From: Ochotona curzoniae
Lineage: Eukaryota; Chordata; Mammalia; Lagomorpha; Ochotonidae
Assembly: GCF_017591425.1 (NCBI RefSeq)
Contig: NW_024467101.1
Location: 11,978,918-12,042,917, forward strand
Direction of reading: 5' to 3'
Length of the DNA: 64,000 bases
The notes under the pieces are model-generated. The model was not told the origin of the DNA, made no database searches, and saw only the letters and a program-made list of their open reading frames with translations. A program made the position numbers and the translations under genes. Of this stretch, positions 37,001-49,000 are shown in pieces. The first letter of the stretch is position 1; every line of letters starts with the position of its first letter.

Positions 37001-40000
37001 TTTTTGTTTTGTTTTGTTTTGTTTTGAAGATTCATTTATTTTATTGGAAAGTCAGATATACAGAGAGGATGAGAGACAGAGAGAAAGATATTCCGTCCGA
37101 TGATTCACTACCCAAGCAGCTGCCATGGCTGGAGCAGAGCTGATCCGAAGCTGGTAGCCTGGAGATTCTTCTGGGTTTCCCACACAGGGTGCAACATCTC
37201 AAGGCTTTGGGCTGTCCTTGACTGCTTTCCCAGACCAAGGGTAGGGAGCTGGATAGAAAGTGGAGCTGCTGGGATTAGAACCGGTGCTCATATGGGATCC
37301 CGGCATGTGCAAGGTGAGGACTTCAGTCACTAGGCTGTCACGCTGGGTCCATAAAGCTATATGTGTTTTAAAACAAAATACAAAAAGCCAAGCATGACAG
37401 CCTAGTGGCTAAAGTCTTTGCCTTGCATGCGCTTGGATCCCACACAGGTGCTGGTTTGTATCCCGGCTGCTCCACTTCCCTTCCCATCCAGCTCTCTGCT
37501 TGTGGCCTGGGAAAGCAGTGAAGGACAGCCTAAAGCCTAGGAAGAAGCTCTTGGCTTTGGATTGGATCAGCTCCAGCAGTTGTGGCCACCTGGTGAGTGA
37601 ACCAGAAGATGGAAAATTTTTCTCCCTCTATCTCCTCCTCTCTGTATATCTGCATTTCTAGTTAAAAAAAAAAAATAAATCTTAATGTAGGGCCCCGGCG
37701 CGGTGGCGCAAGTGGTTAAGGTCCTCGCCTTGCACGCCTGGGATCCCATATGGGCGCCGGTTCTAATCCCGGCAGCCCCGCTTCCCTTCCAGCTCCCTGC
37801 CTGTGGCCCGGGAAAGCAGTCGAGGACGGCCCAAAGCTTTGGGACCCTGCACCTGCGTGGGAGACCTGGAAGAGGCTCCTGGCTTTGGATTGGCATAGTA
37901 TCGGCCCGTTGCGCTCACTTGGGGAGTGAATCATCGGATGGAAGATCTTTCTCTCTGTCTCTCCTCTCTGTATATCCGCCTTTCCAATAAAAATAAAAAA
38001 TAAAATAAAATCTTAAAAAAAAAATCTTAATATAGAGGATAGAAAAATAAACAGCATCATTTGAAGAATGTCTACTTATGGACTTGGGGGGAGTGAGATG
38101 TTTTCTTCTTTTTCTTCACACTCACTTACAGTCCCATGCTTTCTAGCAACATGTGCTAGTATAATTCTTTTTGAAATGGCATCATTAAAAAACAAACCCT
38201 TTGCCCTAGCAGTGACCCAGCAGCTTAAGCTACCAGCACCCCACAGGAGTAGCAGTTGGTTCCTTGCCTGCCCCACTCTGATCCAGCCCCCTGCTAATGG
38301 CCTTGGGAAAGCAGTTACAGAGTGCTTGGGCACCGGCAACTATGTGAGAGACCTGGATGGAGTTTTAGCCTCCTAGTTCCAGCCCTGCGCAGCCCTGGTC
38401 GGAGTGGCCACTTGGGGGAGTAAATCAGCTGATAGAAGATCTCTGTCCGCTCCCCTCTTTTCTAACTCTGTCTTTCAAATGAAGAAATCATTCGGTATTC
38501 AAAGAGCATGGGAGGGGTAATAAAGAGAGAAAGGGAAAGGAACAATTGGTCATTCTGCTCTCAGGAAATGTAGATGACAAAGAGCAGAACTCTCTGTAGG
38601 TTCCCCGTGAGCCGCTAAGAGGCAGGGTCTGCGTGTGCCGGCCCTGCCAGGTGCTGCCTGGGTCTTCATTATTTGAGCAAGGGGCACAGACATTAAATTC
38701 CTTCAGTGCGTCTTGTGGGAAAGTGATTTAGAGCTCAGAGCCAGGCAGAAAATAGGAGCTGAGGCTGTGACCACCACCCAGCAGAGAGAGGCGAGATGGA
38801 TGTGGCCTCTTCTTCTGCTTCCCCCAGGAATTCAATCAGCACTGGTGTCCCCTGCGTGTCATCCACACAGCAGGTCTTGGAATCCACATGGCCACAAACA
38901 GTTAATCACTTACACGTGGGAGGGGGTGCTTCTGGAAGCCCAGGAAAAGCACCACGAAGGGATAGTGCCCACCTCCCACCACCGCACAGCAGATAAGCTG
39001 TACGCATGCATGCCAGGGCATTTCCAAAGGATGAAAAAGACAGGCTTGCCATGAGCGCCCTACGATGGGCTTCAAGCTTTTGCAGTACCCTGCATAACAC
39101 ACATGTACACTATGTACTACGTGTGTGTATGTACGTAGATAGATATGACAACACTGGGAAAATCCTTGACCATTTCCTTCAGACAGGAAGGCTCCATCCT
39201 ACTGCCTCGAGCAGCAATTCCATGTGTCTAGCATCCTCAGCAAGCAAGATCTCCTCCGACCCAACGATGCATTCTGTGTCATTCTCATCTCTGTCACCCC
39301 ATGAGGCTCGCAGTGCAGAAATGCAGAGGCAGGCAGATCTGTTCCCAGGGACAGGACTGGTGAGACACAGGAGCAGCAGCCGGGCCCTGTGGGTGCTGAG
39401 CCTTACCCCAGCCTGTGGCCTCCTCTCTAATTTTAGTAACACGCCTTCCCCTCTGGTCTCCCTTCCTCCCGCTGCAAACTAGCCAGTTGCCTTCTATGGA
39501 GATTCACAGCAGGACAATGCTTGCAGCACCAGTCAGAGGTGTGCAGAAAGAGCCCGAGCAGTCCAGGGAAATGAGACCCAGGGGAAGCAGGAGAGCTCTG
39601 GGAGGGAAAGCCATGGGTGGCCTGACTGCCCGTTGTGTCGTTGTCATGTCATGGGATGCCTGTGCTTTATGATCAGGCTCTCCTTGGTGTTCCAGCCTAC
39701 AAGCATTTGGGAATGAGTGGCCAGGACTTCAGTTGGAGTGACTGAAAAAGACATGGGGCTGTGAGCCGCTATAAATACCTGCTGGCTGACTGTGCCAGAC
39801 AGCTTCCAACAATTCCCCACAGCTCAGTGGGGAGCCATGTCCCCAGTTTCTGGTTGGAGAGCAAACCCGAGGGATGCGGGCTGGAGAACAGCAGTCCCTG
39901 CCAGACCCGGGACAGGCACTTTGGAGCTCAGATGTGTCTCTGCCTGCTTTTCCTCTCTGACTCACCCTGAATGTCAAACAGGCAGAGTCGGAGTTATGTT

Positions 40001-43000
40001 CCCCCAACAAGATACCAACACAGGCAATGCCCCTTACGAGATAAAGATGGTCAAAGATGAGTGAGGGCTTGTCCATCTGTCCCAAGATAAGCAGCATCTC
40101 ATTGTCGATGAATTCCTTGAATTCTTTCAAGTTACAGTTCATCTGCTTCTCTAATTCGTTCCGGATCTGCAGGGTGGGAGATTAGGAAAAGTCACCCATC
40201 AGAGAGAGCAGCTGCCCTCTTCACAGCATTCAGCTCACAGCACCAACTGCTGCTGTACTCAGAGGAAGTGCTCGCTGCCTTTGTCCATCTCACGGGGGGC
40301 AATGCACGTGGGCACATGCAGTTTGCACATGTGGGTGGCAGGAATGTGAGTTTCCCCCCTGCCCAGTGAATCTGGCCGGAGGACATTCATTACTGTGGGA
40401 CCCTGGTTGCCAGGCAACCTTGTCTCCTGAGTCCACAGCTGAACATCAACTCTAACAGACTCTTACATCTTTTGAGGAAGGCACTGTCAGTTAGTTTTAA
40501 AAAAGTATTCATTGGACCTGGTGTGGTAGGTAGCCTAGTGGCTAAAGTCCTCTCCTTGAATGGGCCAAGATCCCATATGGACGCCAGTTCTAATCCTGGT
40601 GGCCTCACTTCCCATCCAGCTCCGTGCTTGTGGCCTGGGAAAGCAGTCGAGGACGGCCCAAAGCCTTGGGACCCTGTACCCATGTGGGAGACCGAATTCT
40701 GGCTTTGGATTGGCACAGCTCTGGCTGTTGCAGCTGCTTGGGGAGTGAATCATCAGCAGATGGAAGATGTTCTTCTCTGTCTCTCTTCCTCTCTGCATGA
40801 CTTTCCAATAAAAATAAATAAATCTTTAAAAAGAGGTATTAATTGATGAAGAGACATGATCATCCCTCAGTATCCTCAAGGGTTTGATCCTAGGAGCACC
40901 TCCACCCCTCCACCCCTGAACACCAAAAGTGGCAGATGCCCAGGTCCCTTAAGGGAGGTGGCACAGCGTCCACCTGGAACCCTCTCACAGCCTCCCATGA
41001 ACTTTCAATCACTTCTAGCTGACTCGTGACACCCAGCACCACATAAATGGTTTCTGAGTTGTCTACTAAACTGTGTTGTATAGGGGACGGTGACAATAGA
41101 CAGATTAGGACACATTCCAGAGAGATGTAGTGTCTGATCCATGCTAGGTTGGATTTGATAAATACACAAGTGCCTAGGGCTAACTGTAATATAATTTTTA
41201 AAAAGGTCAATTTCCTCCCCATTTAAAGACTGGTATATTTATTTGAAAGGCAGTTATGGAGATAGAAAGACGGAAAGATCTTCCATCCACTGTTCACATG
41301 ATGAATGGTTGTGGTAGCTGGGGCTGGACCACAAGGATGCTGGGAGTCAGGAACTCTTTCTGGATCTTCCACAGGCCAATACACTTGACTCAGCACTTGG
41401 TGCTTGCCCAGGTGGAAGCTGGCCCAGCAGGAAGGGAAGTGGAGCAGCTAGGATTCAGACTGGTGCTCCGATACAGGACAGACTTATCAGAGGCATCGGC
41501 TTATCCCTCTGTGCCACAACACCAGCCTCTAAAGGGACAATTTCAACCTCTTAAATAATGGAAACTATTATTGCTTGCTGTATTTTTTTTTTTTTTTTTT
41601 GAGAATAAGTAACACTAAACAGGAAACAAGTGATCATGGAAAACCTGGAATGCAGAGGGAAGGTGGGTCAGGTGGGATTGCAGCTTGTGGCTCAACTAGA
41701 ATCCCAAGCAAGGATATTTGTTGTCTCTTACATAAAACCCAGTATAACATGGGATGAGAGGTGGGAGCAGGTGTGAACAGGAAATTACTCCCTGGTGTCA
41801 TCTAAGGAGTTTCTGGAAATCTCACTGAAGTCATCTAGTTTAAGGAACCCACCTGGGAGGCCAGCATCCCAAAGGGTACCAGTTGAAGTCCCAGCTGCTC
41901 TGCTTCTCAGCCAGCTCCCTGGGAGGGTGCCTGAGAAGGCAGCAGAGGATGGATGGTCCAAACACTTGGGCCCAGCCCCAGCTGCTGAAGTCATTTAGGG
42001 AAGGAATCAGGGGATGGAAGATTCGTGTTCTGTCTCTCTACCCACTCTGCCTTTTAACTAAAAACAAAACAAAACAAAACAAAACAAAACACCACCATTT
42101 CCCTAGACTCACACACGAGGCTGACTCGAAGGCCTGGGTCCCTCCTGCCAAGCCCCTCTGCTGCTGCAGCAGAGGTCGGTGGGCTTGGCTCCTGCTGCAC
42201 CCTGGCCTGCTCGGAAGGGAGGGGCTCCCTTACCTCTTTGGAGGTCACATTTTCTAGATCCTGGCTCATCATGATACTTCGAAGTTTGGCTTTGATGAGG
42301 CGCTCAGTCCTTTCTCCTTCAGTTGGCCTGGAAAGAAATGACAGATAGGAAAGTGCAAAATGACCAGGACCCCAAGGCCGGAAGTCGTAGGAACTCCGGA
42401 TGTCCCTGGGTTCTGATGATGGGGCTCCGCTCTGTTAGGCAGTGGAGCCCACCATGGAGTGTGTGCAGTCTGGGGATAAAGATGGGAAAACCAGCTCCAG
42501 TGCTAGGATTTTCGCAGGCTTTGGAGCTGTGGGGACAGCATGTTAGGATGCACTATGGAGTAGAAGCAGGACACTATGGAGCGTGGCAGGACACGCAAGG
42601 TGGGATGCCAGGGCTCCTCAGGCTGACATCTTCATACCGATGGGCTCTCTGCCTAACATACCTGGGCAGGAGGCTGTGCCATGACCTGGGCCTGCCCAGC
42701 CCCTTCTCCTCCCACAGAATCAGAATCTGAGGATTCCCCTGAAAAGCCTGCGTATCAGCCTTGCTTTACTCCTGGGCCACTGGCATGGGGACAATCCTCC
42801 TTTCTCATGGTGACCCCGCACACCCCAAAGACACTCTCCCTATATCTTTGGTGACTCCACTGAGGCCTCATGCAGCCATTCTATCGCTCCCTCTGCACCC
42901 TCCCAGGTCCAGGAGTCTGGTTTGGAGGATAAACATCCACACCCCATATCCCATTCCCATAGCCTGGGTTTGAGCCCTAGATCTGCTTTTTAATTTTTTA

Positions 43001-46000
43001 AAAAATTTATTTAATTGAAAAAGCAGATTTACAGAGAGAAGAAACACAGAGAAAGATCCTCCATCCATTGGCTTACCCCCCAAGTGGGCCACAACAACCA
43101 GTGTTGAGCCAATCCAAAGCCAGGAGCCTGGAGCCTCCTGGGTTTCCCACATGGATGCAGGTCCCAAAGCTTTGGGCCATCCTCCACTGCTTTCCCAAGC
43201 AACAAGCAGGGAGCTGGATGAGAAGTGGAGCAGCTGGGACACTTAGCAAGGTGAGGATTTAGCCGCTAAGCTATCACCGGGCTCTGCTTCTAATTTCAGC
43301 TTTTTGCTGACACGTCCTCCGGAAAGTGTCAGGTGATGGTTCAAGTGCTTGGGTCACTGCCACCCAGGTGGCAGACCTGGGTTGAGTTCTGTGTTCCCGG
43401 TTTTGACCTGACCCACCAATCACTATTGCAGGCCTTTGGGGAGTAAGCCAGCAGATGGAAGTTCTTTGTTTTTTTCTACCTTTCAAATAAATAAAAAAAT
43501 TTTTAAAATATATTTATTTGAAAGGTTGACATGACAGAAAGATATCTCCTCTCCCCGAATGACTACAACAGCTAGGACCGAGCTAAGTCATGAGCCAGGA
43601 GCTACTTTCAAGGTCTTCCACACAGGTACAGAGGCCTAAGCACTTGGGCCATCCTCTGCTGCTTTCCTGGGAGCATTAGCAGGCAGCTGGATCAGAAGTG
43701 GAGCAGCTGGTAGGGCTGTTAAGTCTGACTACACATCAGTGTGATAGAATGCGGGCTTTTCCAAGGGTGAAGATGCAAGTCTTAAGCACTACAAAGCTGG
43801 CCCCAATAAAAAACACAGTGTTCCTGAGGAACAGAATACTTTAGGGAAAAGGGAGTCCTGAATGAAAGAGAACAGCTTCCCTCTCCAACTGTACTCTGTT
43901 GAGCACGGTCTCGGCACGCATCGGCACTGCTGGTGCCTGTGCGCCCTGGGCCATGAGTAGCCCCTTGGCTGCTGCTCAGGGATCTACTTAAGTGGAGAGC
44001 ATATCCACAATGTTTCCAGCAGCTTTGGACTTCCAAAGCCTTGAGCAACCCAAAGAACCAGGCCAGGCGGCAGCGCACCAGCCAGGAGTGGGTCAAATCC
44101 CAGGGACTTCAGAAAGTTCGTGGAAATAAGAGTTTACTTTAGGGCAAAAGATTTTGAAATTTGTGCCTATGTGGGGAGGGTCTTGAAAAGGTCATGGGAA
44201 ATGTGTATCATGAAATAATTATGCACGGATTCCAAAACATTTTTGCGCCAAAATAAACTCCTCTTTATTCCGTTTTTTTTTTTTTTTTCCATGAATTTTC
44301 TGCAGGATCCTTGTGCGGGGGGTTGTGCACTCTTCCAGGAACCTGGGGGAGAATGAGCTGTAGACTCACGAGAAACACGGTCACCTAATCTATCTTTAAT
44401 TGTTTGGGGGCGTGGGGAGAGCTTGTGTCACCCAGCCAGTAACTTGGCCCAGGGGCTCGGGGCACCATCCTTGCCTTCAGGGGTGGCAGGACCAACCCCA
44501 CCCCGGCATAGGCTCAGGGCGAGGCCCTCAGCAGTATCAGGGGTAGTGGGTTTCCATACTTACTTGTCCACAAACAGGGCTGGGGAGTCGGGCCGGGTGG
44601 ACTCGAGGTCCTGCATGGCGTTCCACTCGTTGATGCAGCTCTGCTCGGAGCCGATGCAGCTCTCGTAGTAGGTGGCCCAGATGAGGGCCACGCCCCCCGG
44701 GAAGTAGTTGTGCCTTCGTGCCACTTCACAGGCCTTGTGTAGCACCTGCAGGGCTGACCTGGCGTGACGAGGGGACAGGGTCAGGTCTGGGAAGGCATCA
44801 GCTGCACAGAGTTTTCTCCTGTGCCAAAGGGCTGTAGGCGGGCTGGGGTCAGGGCAGCTCACGCAGGACTTGGGGCTTGGAGTCCACGTATGAAGGGGGA
44901 AAAGTGGGGGTGGAATGGGGGGTAGAGGGATGCAGGCGCCTGAGGCTCACAGCTACCAGGCTACAGAGCTAACAGTCTGCGTATGAACTAGAGGGCTTCA
45001 AAAGTCTGTGGGAAATTAAACTCATAGATAAGCCTATTTTGATTAAAAAAAATTGAAATTCATTCCTTCAAAAAAGGTCACAGAAAATGTGCAGTAGGGA
45101 AAAACTGCAGAGTTTTCAAAAAAATTTTTGGCACCAAAATTAAACTGCATCTTAGAATTCTATTTCTGTGACCTTTCTGAAGCTCCTTTGTTTGTATTAA
45201 CTGAGCCCAGGAGAGCAGAGAACATCTGGGGGAAAAATTAACAATGCAAAAATATAACTAAAACCTACCTCTACCAACAAAATCCCCTATAAAATCAAAC
45301 CTCAAAATTTCTCCATCATGCTGGTTCATGTGTTATGCAACAGCTTATCAATTAGCTCTACAAGAATTAACACGGACTTCTGGAGCCACAGTGACTTTGA
45401 ACAGGAGACCCACGCCTAAGTTTAGCAGTGGGCGGGGAAGGTTTCTGGTGAGACGCAGAGATGTTTGACTGCATGTGGAGCTGTTGCCTCACTAGCAGCT
45501 TAGATACTAAGATTTCTCCCTTTGCGATTTTATTTATTTTTATTGTAAAGGCAGATCATATTTATGGAGAGAAGGAGAGACAGAGAGAAAGATCTCCCAT
45601 TCACCGGTTTACTCCCCAAATGGCTGCAACAGCCAGAGCCATGCCAATCTGAAGCCAGGAGCCAGGAACCTCTTCCGGGTCTCCCATGCTGGTGCAGGGA
45701 CCTAAGGCTTTGGGTCATCCTCAACTGCTTTGCCAGGCCACAAGCTGGGAGCTGAATGGGAAGTGGAGCTGCCGGAACACAAATTGGTGCCCGTAGGGGA
45801 CTTGCAAGGTGAGGATTTAGCCAACTGAGTCATTGCACAAAGCTCAGATGTTGAGATTTCTTGGGAAAATCAGTTCTCACAGTTCTCAAAGAGGGCAGGC
45901 ACTGTGCCACAGTGGGATAAGCCACGAGTTAGGACACTCATCACTGTCAAAATGCTGGTGTGGACCTTGATTACACTGCTGATCCATCCTGGGAAGCAGC

Positions 46001-49000
46001 AGGTCATCGCTCAAGGGCCTGGGCCCTAGCCTCCTGCGTGAGAGACTTGGAGTTCTCTGGCTGCGGGCTAAGGGGAGGGAATCAGTGGATGGAAGGATAT
46101 CTTTCTCTTCCTTTCACTCTACCTTTAAGGAGATAAAATAGCTTTATACAGAAGCTAACAAAAGAAGAGATTTGGGGAGGCAGAAAGACACCAGAAAGGC
46201 ACCATTGTGTAGTTGTATGGAGTCACCTGCTTATGGGAATGCTGGCTATGGGGAGTGCAGTGAGTTAAGGGCCTGGGAAGGAGGTTGAGTAAAGGCTTGG
46301 GCAGGAGGACTTTATCATACAGTTCAACAACAAAACAAAAATATTGCACTCTGGACCCCTATCCCAAAGTGTGCAGGCGTATTCTATCCCTGGGCTGGTA
46401 GAGGGAACAAACTCAAGCTGTATGTGTGCTATTTTAGTTCTGGTTCTGAAGTTTTGGGGGGAAAAAAAAAGGAGAGATGGGCCTTTTTTTTTTTTTTTTA
46501 AAGCCTGCCTATAGAGAGAGAGGTTAAGAGCTTGTCCAGGGACATGGTGACATCTGGGGCATGAACCAGCTCACTGTCCACAATGATGACTTCATTGTAT
46601 TCCCAAATGAGGCTGCACTGACTGCAGCATGCAGTGAGCGAGGGGGCAAAAGTGAGACCAGCGCTACCCAAGGCTGGTGGGGTGGGGGTGCACATGGCAG
46701 AGGTTTGTGTGATTCGTCTTCCCCGGCCTGGAGAGAGTCCTGATTACATCGGAGAGTCAGGCTGAAGCTCTCCCATCAGGTGCTCTCTGCTGAAGTTTCT
46801 CCCAAACTGAGAGAGACTGCTGTGCCGAATGTGCTGCGCAAGAGACTTGCAGAGCCTTCCAGGGAGGCAGATGCTCCCAACATGTGCCCCGTGCAGAGAA
46901 GCTGCGGGGGGGACTCACCCAACGTGGCCTTCACCCATGGTCACAGAAGCCAAGTGCCCAGGGGATACCATGGCTAAGTGTCCTACAGCTAACACCCAGG
47001 AGTCCCCGTCACTGGGCCCTTGTCCACAGTATGCATCCTCAACAGACTTTAACCTTCCCCTCAAGACAGAATGGGGCTCGTTTTGATGCTCCAAGTGCTC
47101 CACGCCCAGCAGAGGGATGTGCCCTTCACGGAGCTGACTGAGTGTCTACTGTGTACAAGCACAGTAAGTGAATGGGTGTGGGAGTTGACATTTTGTCAGC
47201 AGGAATGGCAGATATGGGAAAATGTACCTTCAACAATGAAACAAGCACCAGGACACTCCTCTAAGGTCAACAGTTCAATGGCTAATCCCGTGGGGATCCT
47301 TGACTTTGTGGGGAGTCACCAGGGAAATAAACACCAAACCCACAAGGACATCCCATTTCACATCCACTGCGTGTGCCACTGTCAGGAGAGACAAGGATAC
47401 GGACATTGGGGCGCCACGCTTTGCTGGGTAGGAGTGGAGGATGGCACAGTCCCTGGGAGAAGTTTGCACAGGGGATGGTGCTGAGGGGCTGCAGGTTGGG
47501 CCCCTGCTTGCGATGGCAGCATCCTATATCAGAGTGCTTGGTTTGAGCTCTGGCTGCTCCACTTCTGACCCAGTTTCCTGTGAACACTCCTGGGACTGCA
47601 ACAAATGATGGCACAAGTAGTTGGGTTCCTGCCACTTATGTGGAAGACCCGGATGGAGTTCCTGGCTTGTGGATTCGGCCTGGCCCAAGTCCTGGCTGTT
47701 GCAAGTATGTGGGGGAATGAAACAATTGGTGGAAGATCTCTCTATGACTTTCTGCTTTTCAAGGAGATGGAAAAGTAAATAAACACACAAACATTAAAAC
47801 AGAAGTTAGACACAGAATTACTCCAGGATCGTGCAACTTCACTTCCTGTATGTACCCCAAAGAACTGAAAGCAGGGACTTGAAAGAGTCCCTTGTCCTGG
47901 AATGTGTGGAGAGGCCTTCCTCATGGTAGCCCACAGGTGGCAGCTACACAAGCATGCCTGGGAACGAACAGGTAAACATGGTGTTGGGGGAGGGGAGGGA
48001 GGCAGCTCTGCCTGGAAGGAAGAAGGGCATTTGGAGCCCTGTGACAGTGTGCCTGGGCCCAGAAACATCAAGCTAAGGCAGAGAAGCTAGACACAGCAGC
48101 TGCGCAAAAGTGCATGTGCCTAATGGAGCTGCCGGGTAGCACGAGCTTTGTCCCCGGGTGCTGTCAACAGGAGGGGGTTCCCAGGAGGGCACAGGCCCCG
48201 GGGGTGGTACTCACCACATGGCCTGGACAGACACAGGCTTGAAGATGTGCATCCTCCCCGCCGTGCTCACACTGAAGCCGCTGAGGACGCAAGACACAGA
48301 GTGAGAAACCGAACCACTGGATGGAGACTTGGGGTGCACGAGCTCAAGGCAGATGCTTGTCCCTGACCCAGCAGCACGAGGGCTGCCCAGATATGAAAGT
48401 CCCAGCAGAGTGGGAGGGAAGGCCACCAGCTGCCCACATCTTCAGCACGTTTCCACCACTGTCCCCACACCCAATCCAGTTTACCCCAACTGCATGAAGA
48501 CATGGTAGCAGACAGCAAGGAAAGCAGCCCAGAAGCCCCCACATCAACACACCCAACTAACTATTCTTTTCCCCTTGCAGTTTGCTTTGTGAGGCCATGG
48601 GGCTTGGCCCTGCCCAAAGTCCTGGAGTGGGGACAATGTACTTTAGTTGCTTTGGGTCCAGCTATAGTCCCCATGTGCATCCCTTGGATGCACACATGTG
48701 TAGCCTAGACAGCTTTCCAGCTTCCACCCACCTGCCCTGGCTAAGGGGATCAGTCTGCCTCTGTGACCCCATGGTGGGACTCATGTCATATGCTGCCCTG
48801 ACACTGCCCAGGAATGGCAGCCCCTGTGGGAACAGCCCCATGTCAGTCCTCACACCAGGAGTCAGGGTAAACACACGGAGGGATGTTGGCTTGCTGCTGC
48901 ACCTGACCATCCCCTGTAAGATGCCTCCAGACCTTTCGTGACCTGAACTGTGTCACAGAACGCCTGGGTGGCTCACCGCAGGGCAAGCATCCTCCTTGAC

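Larger units (their letters stand above)
35982..40037 (-). other. SSH1: SSH1 intron 10
   Basis: GT-AG intron. The left half is packed with C-SINEs, a GTTTT repeat and a small retrocopy. About 35990-36510 and 38490-40030 are unique, with nothing recognised. Confidence 0.85.
40167..42233 (-). other. SSH1: SSH1 intron 9
   Basis: GT-AG intron with three C-SINEs and an AAAAC repeat. Positions 40836-41226 and 41530-41837 are unique, with nothing seen. Confidence 0.85.
42328..44563 (-). other. SSH1: SSH1 intron 8
   Basis: GT-AG intron. Positions 42330-42930 are unique; then come nested C-SINEs and a mariner-like inverted-repeat element. Confidence 0.85.
44759..48214 (-). other. SSH1: SSH1 intron 7
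   Basis: GT-AG intron with a mariner-like element, three C-SINEs, a MIR piece and an L1 piece. Positions 46140-46490 and 46570-47490 are unique, with nothing seen. Confidence 0.85.
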
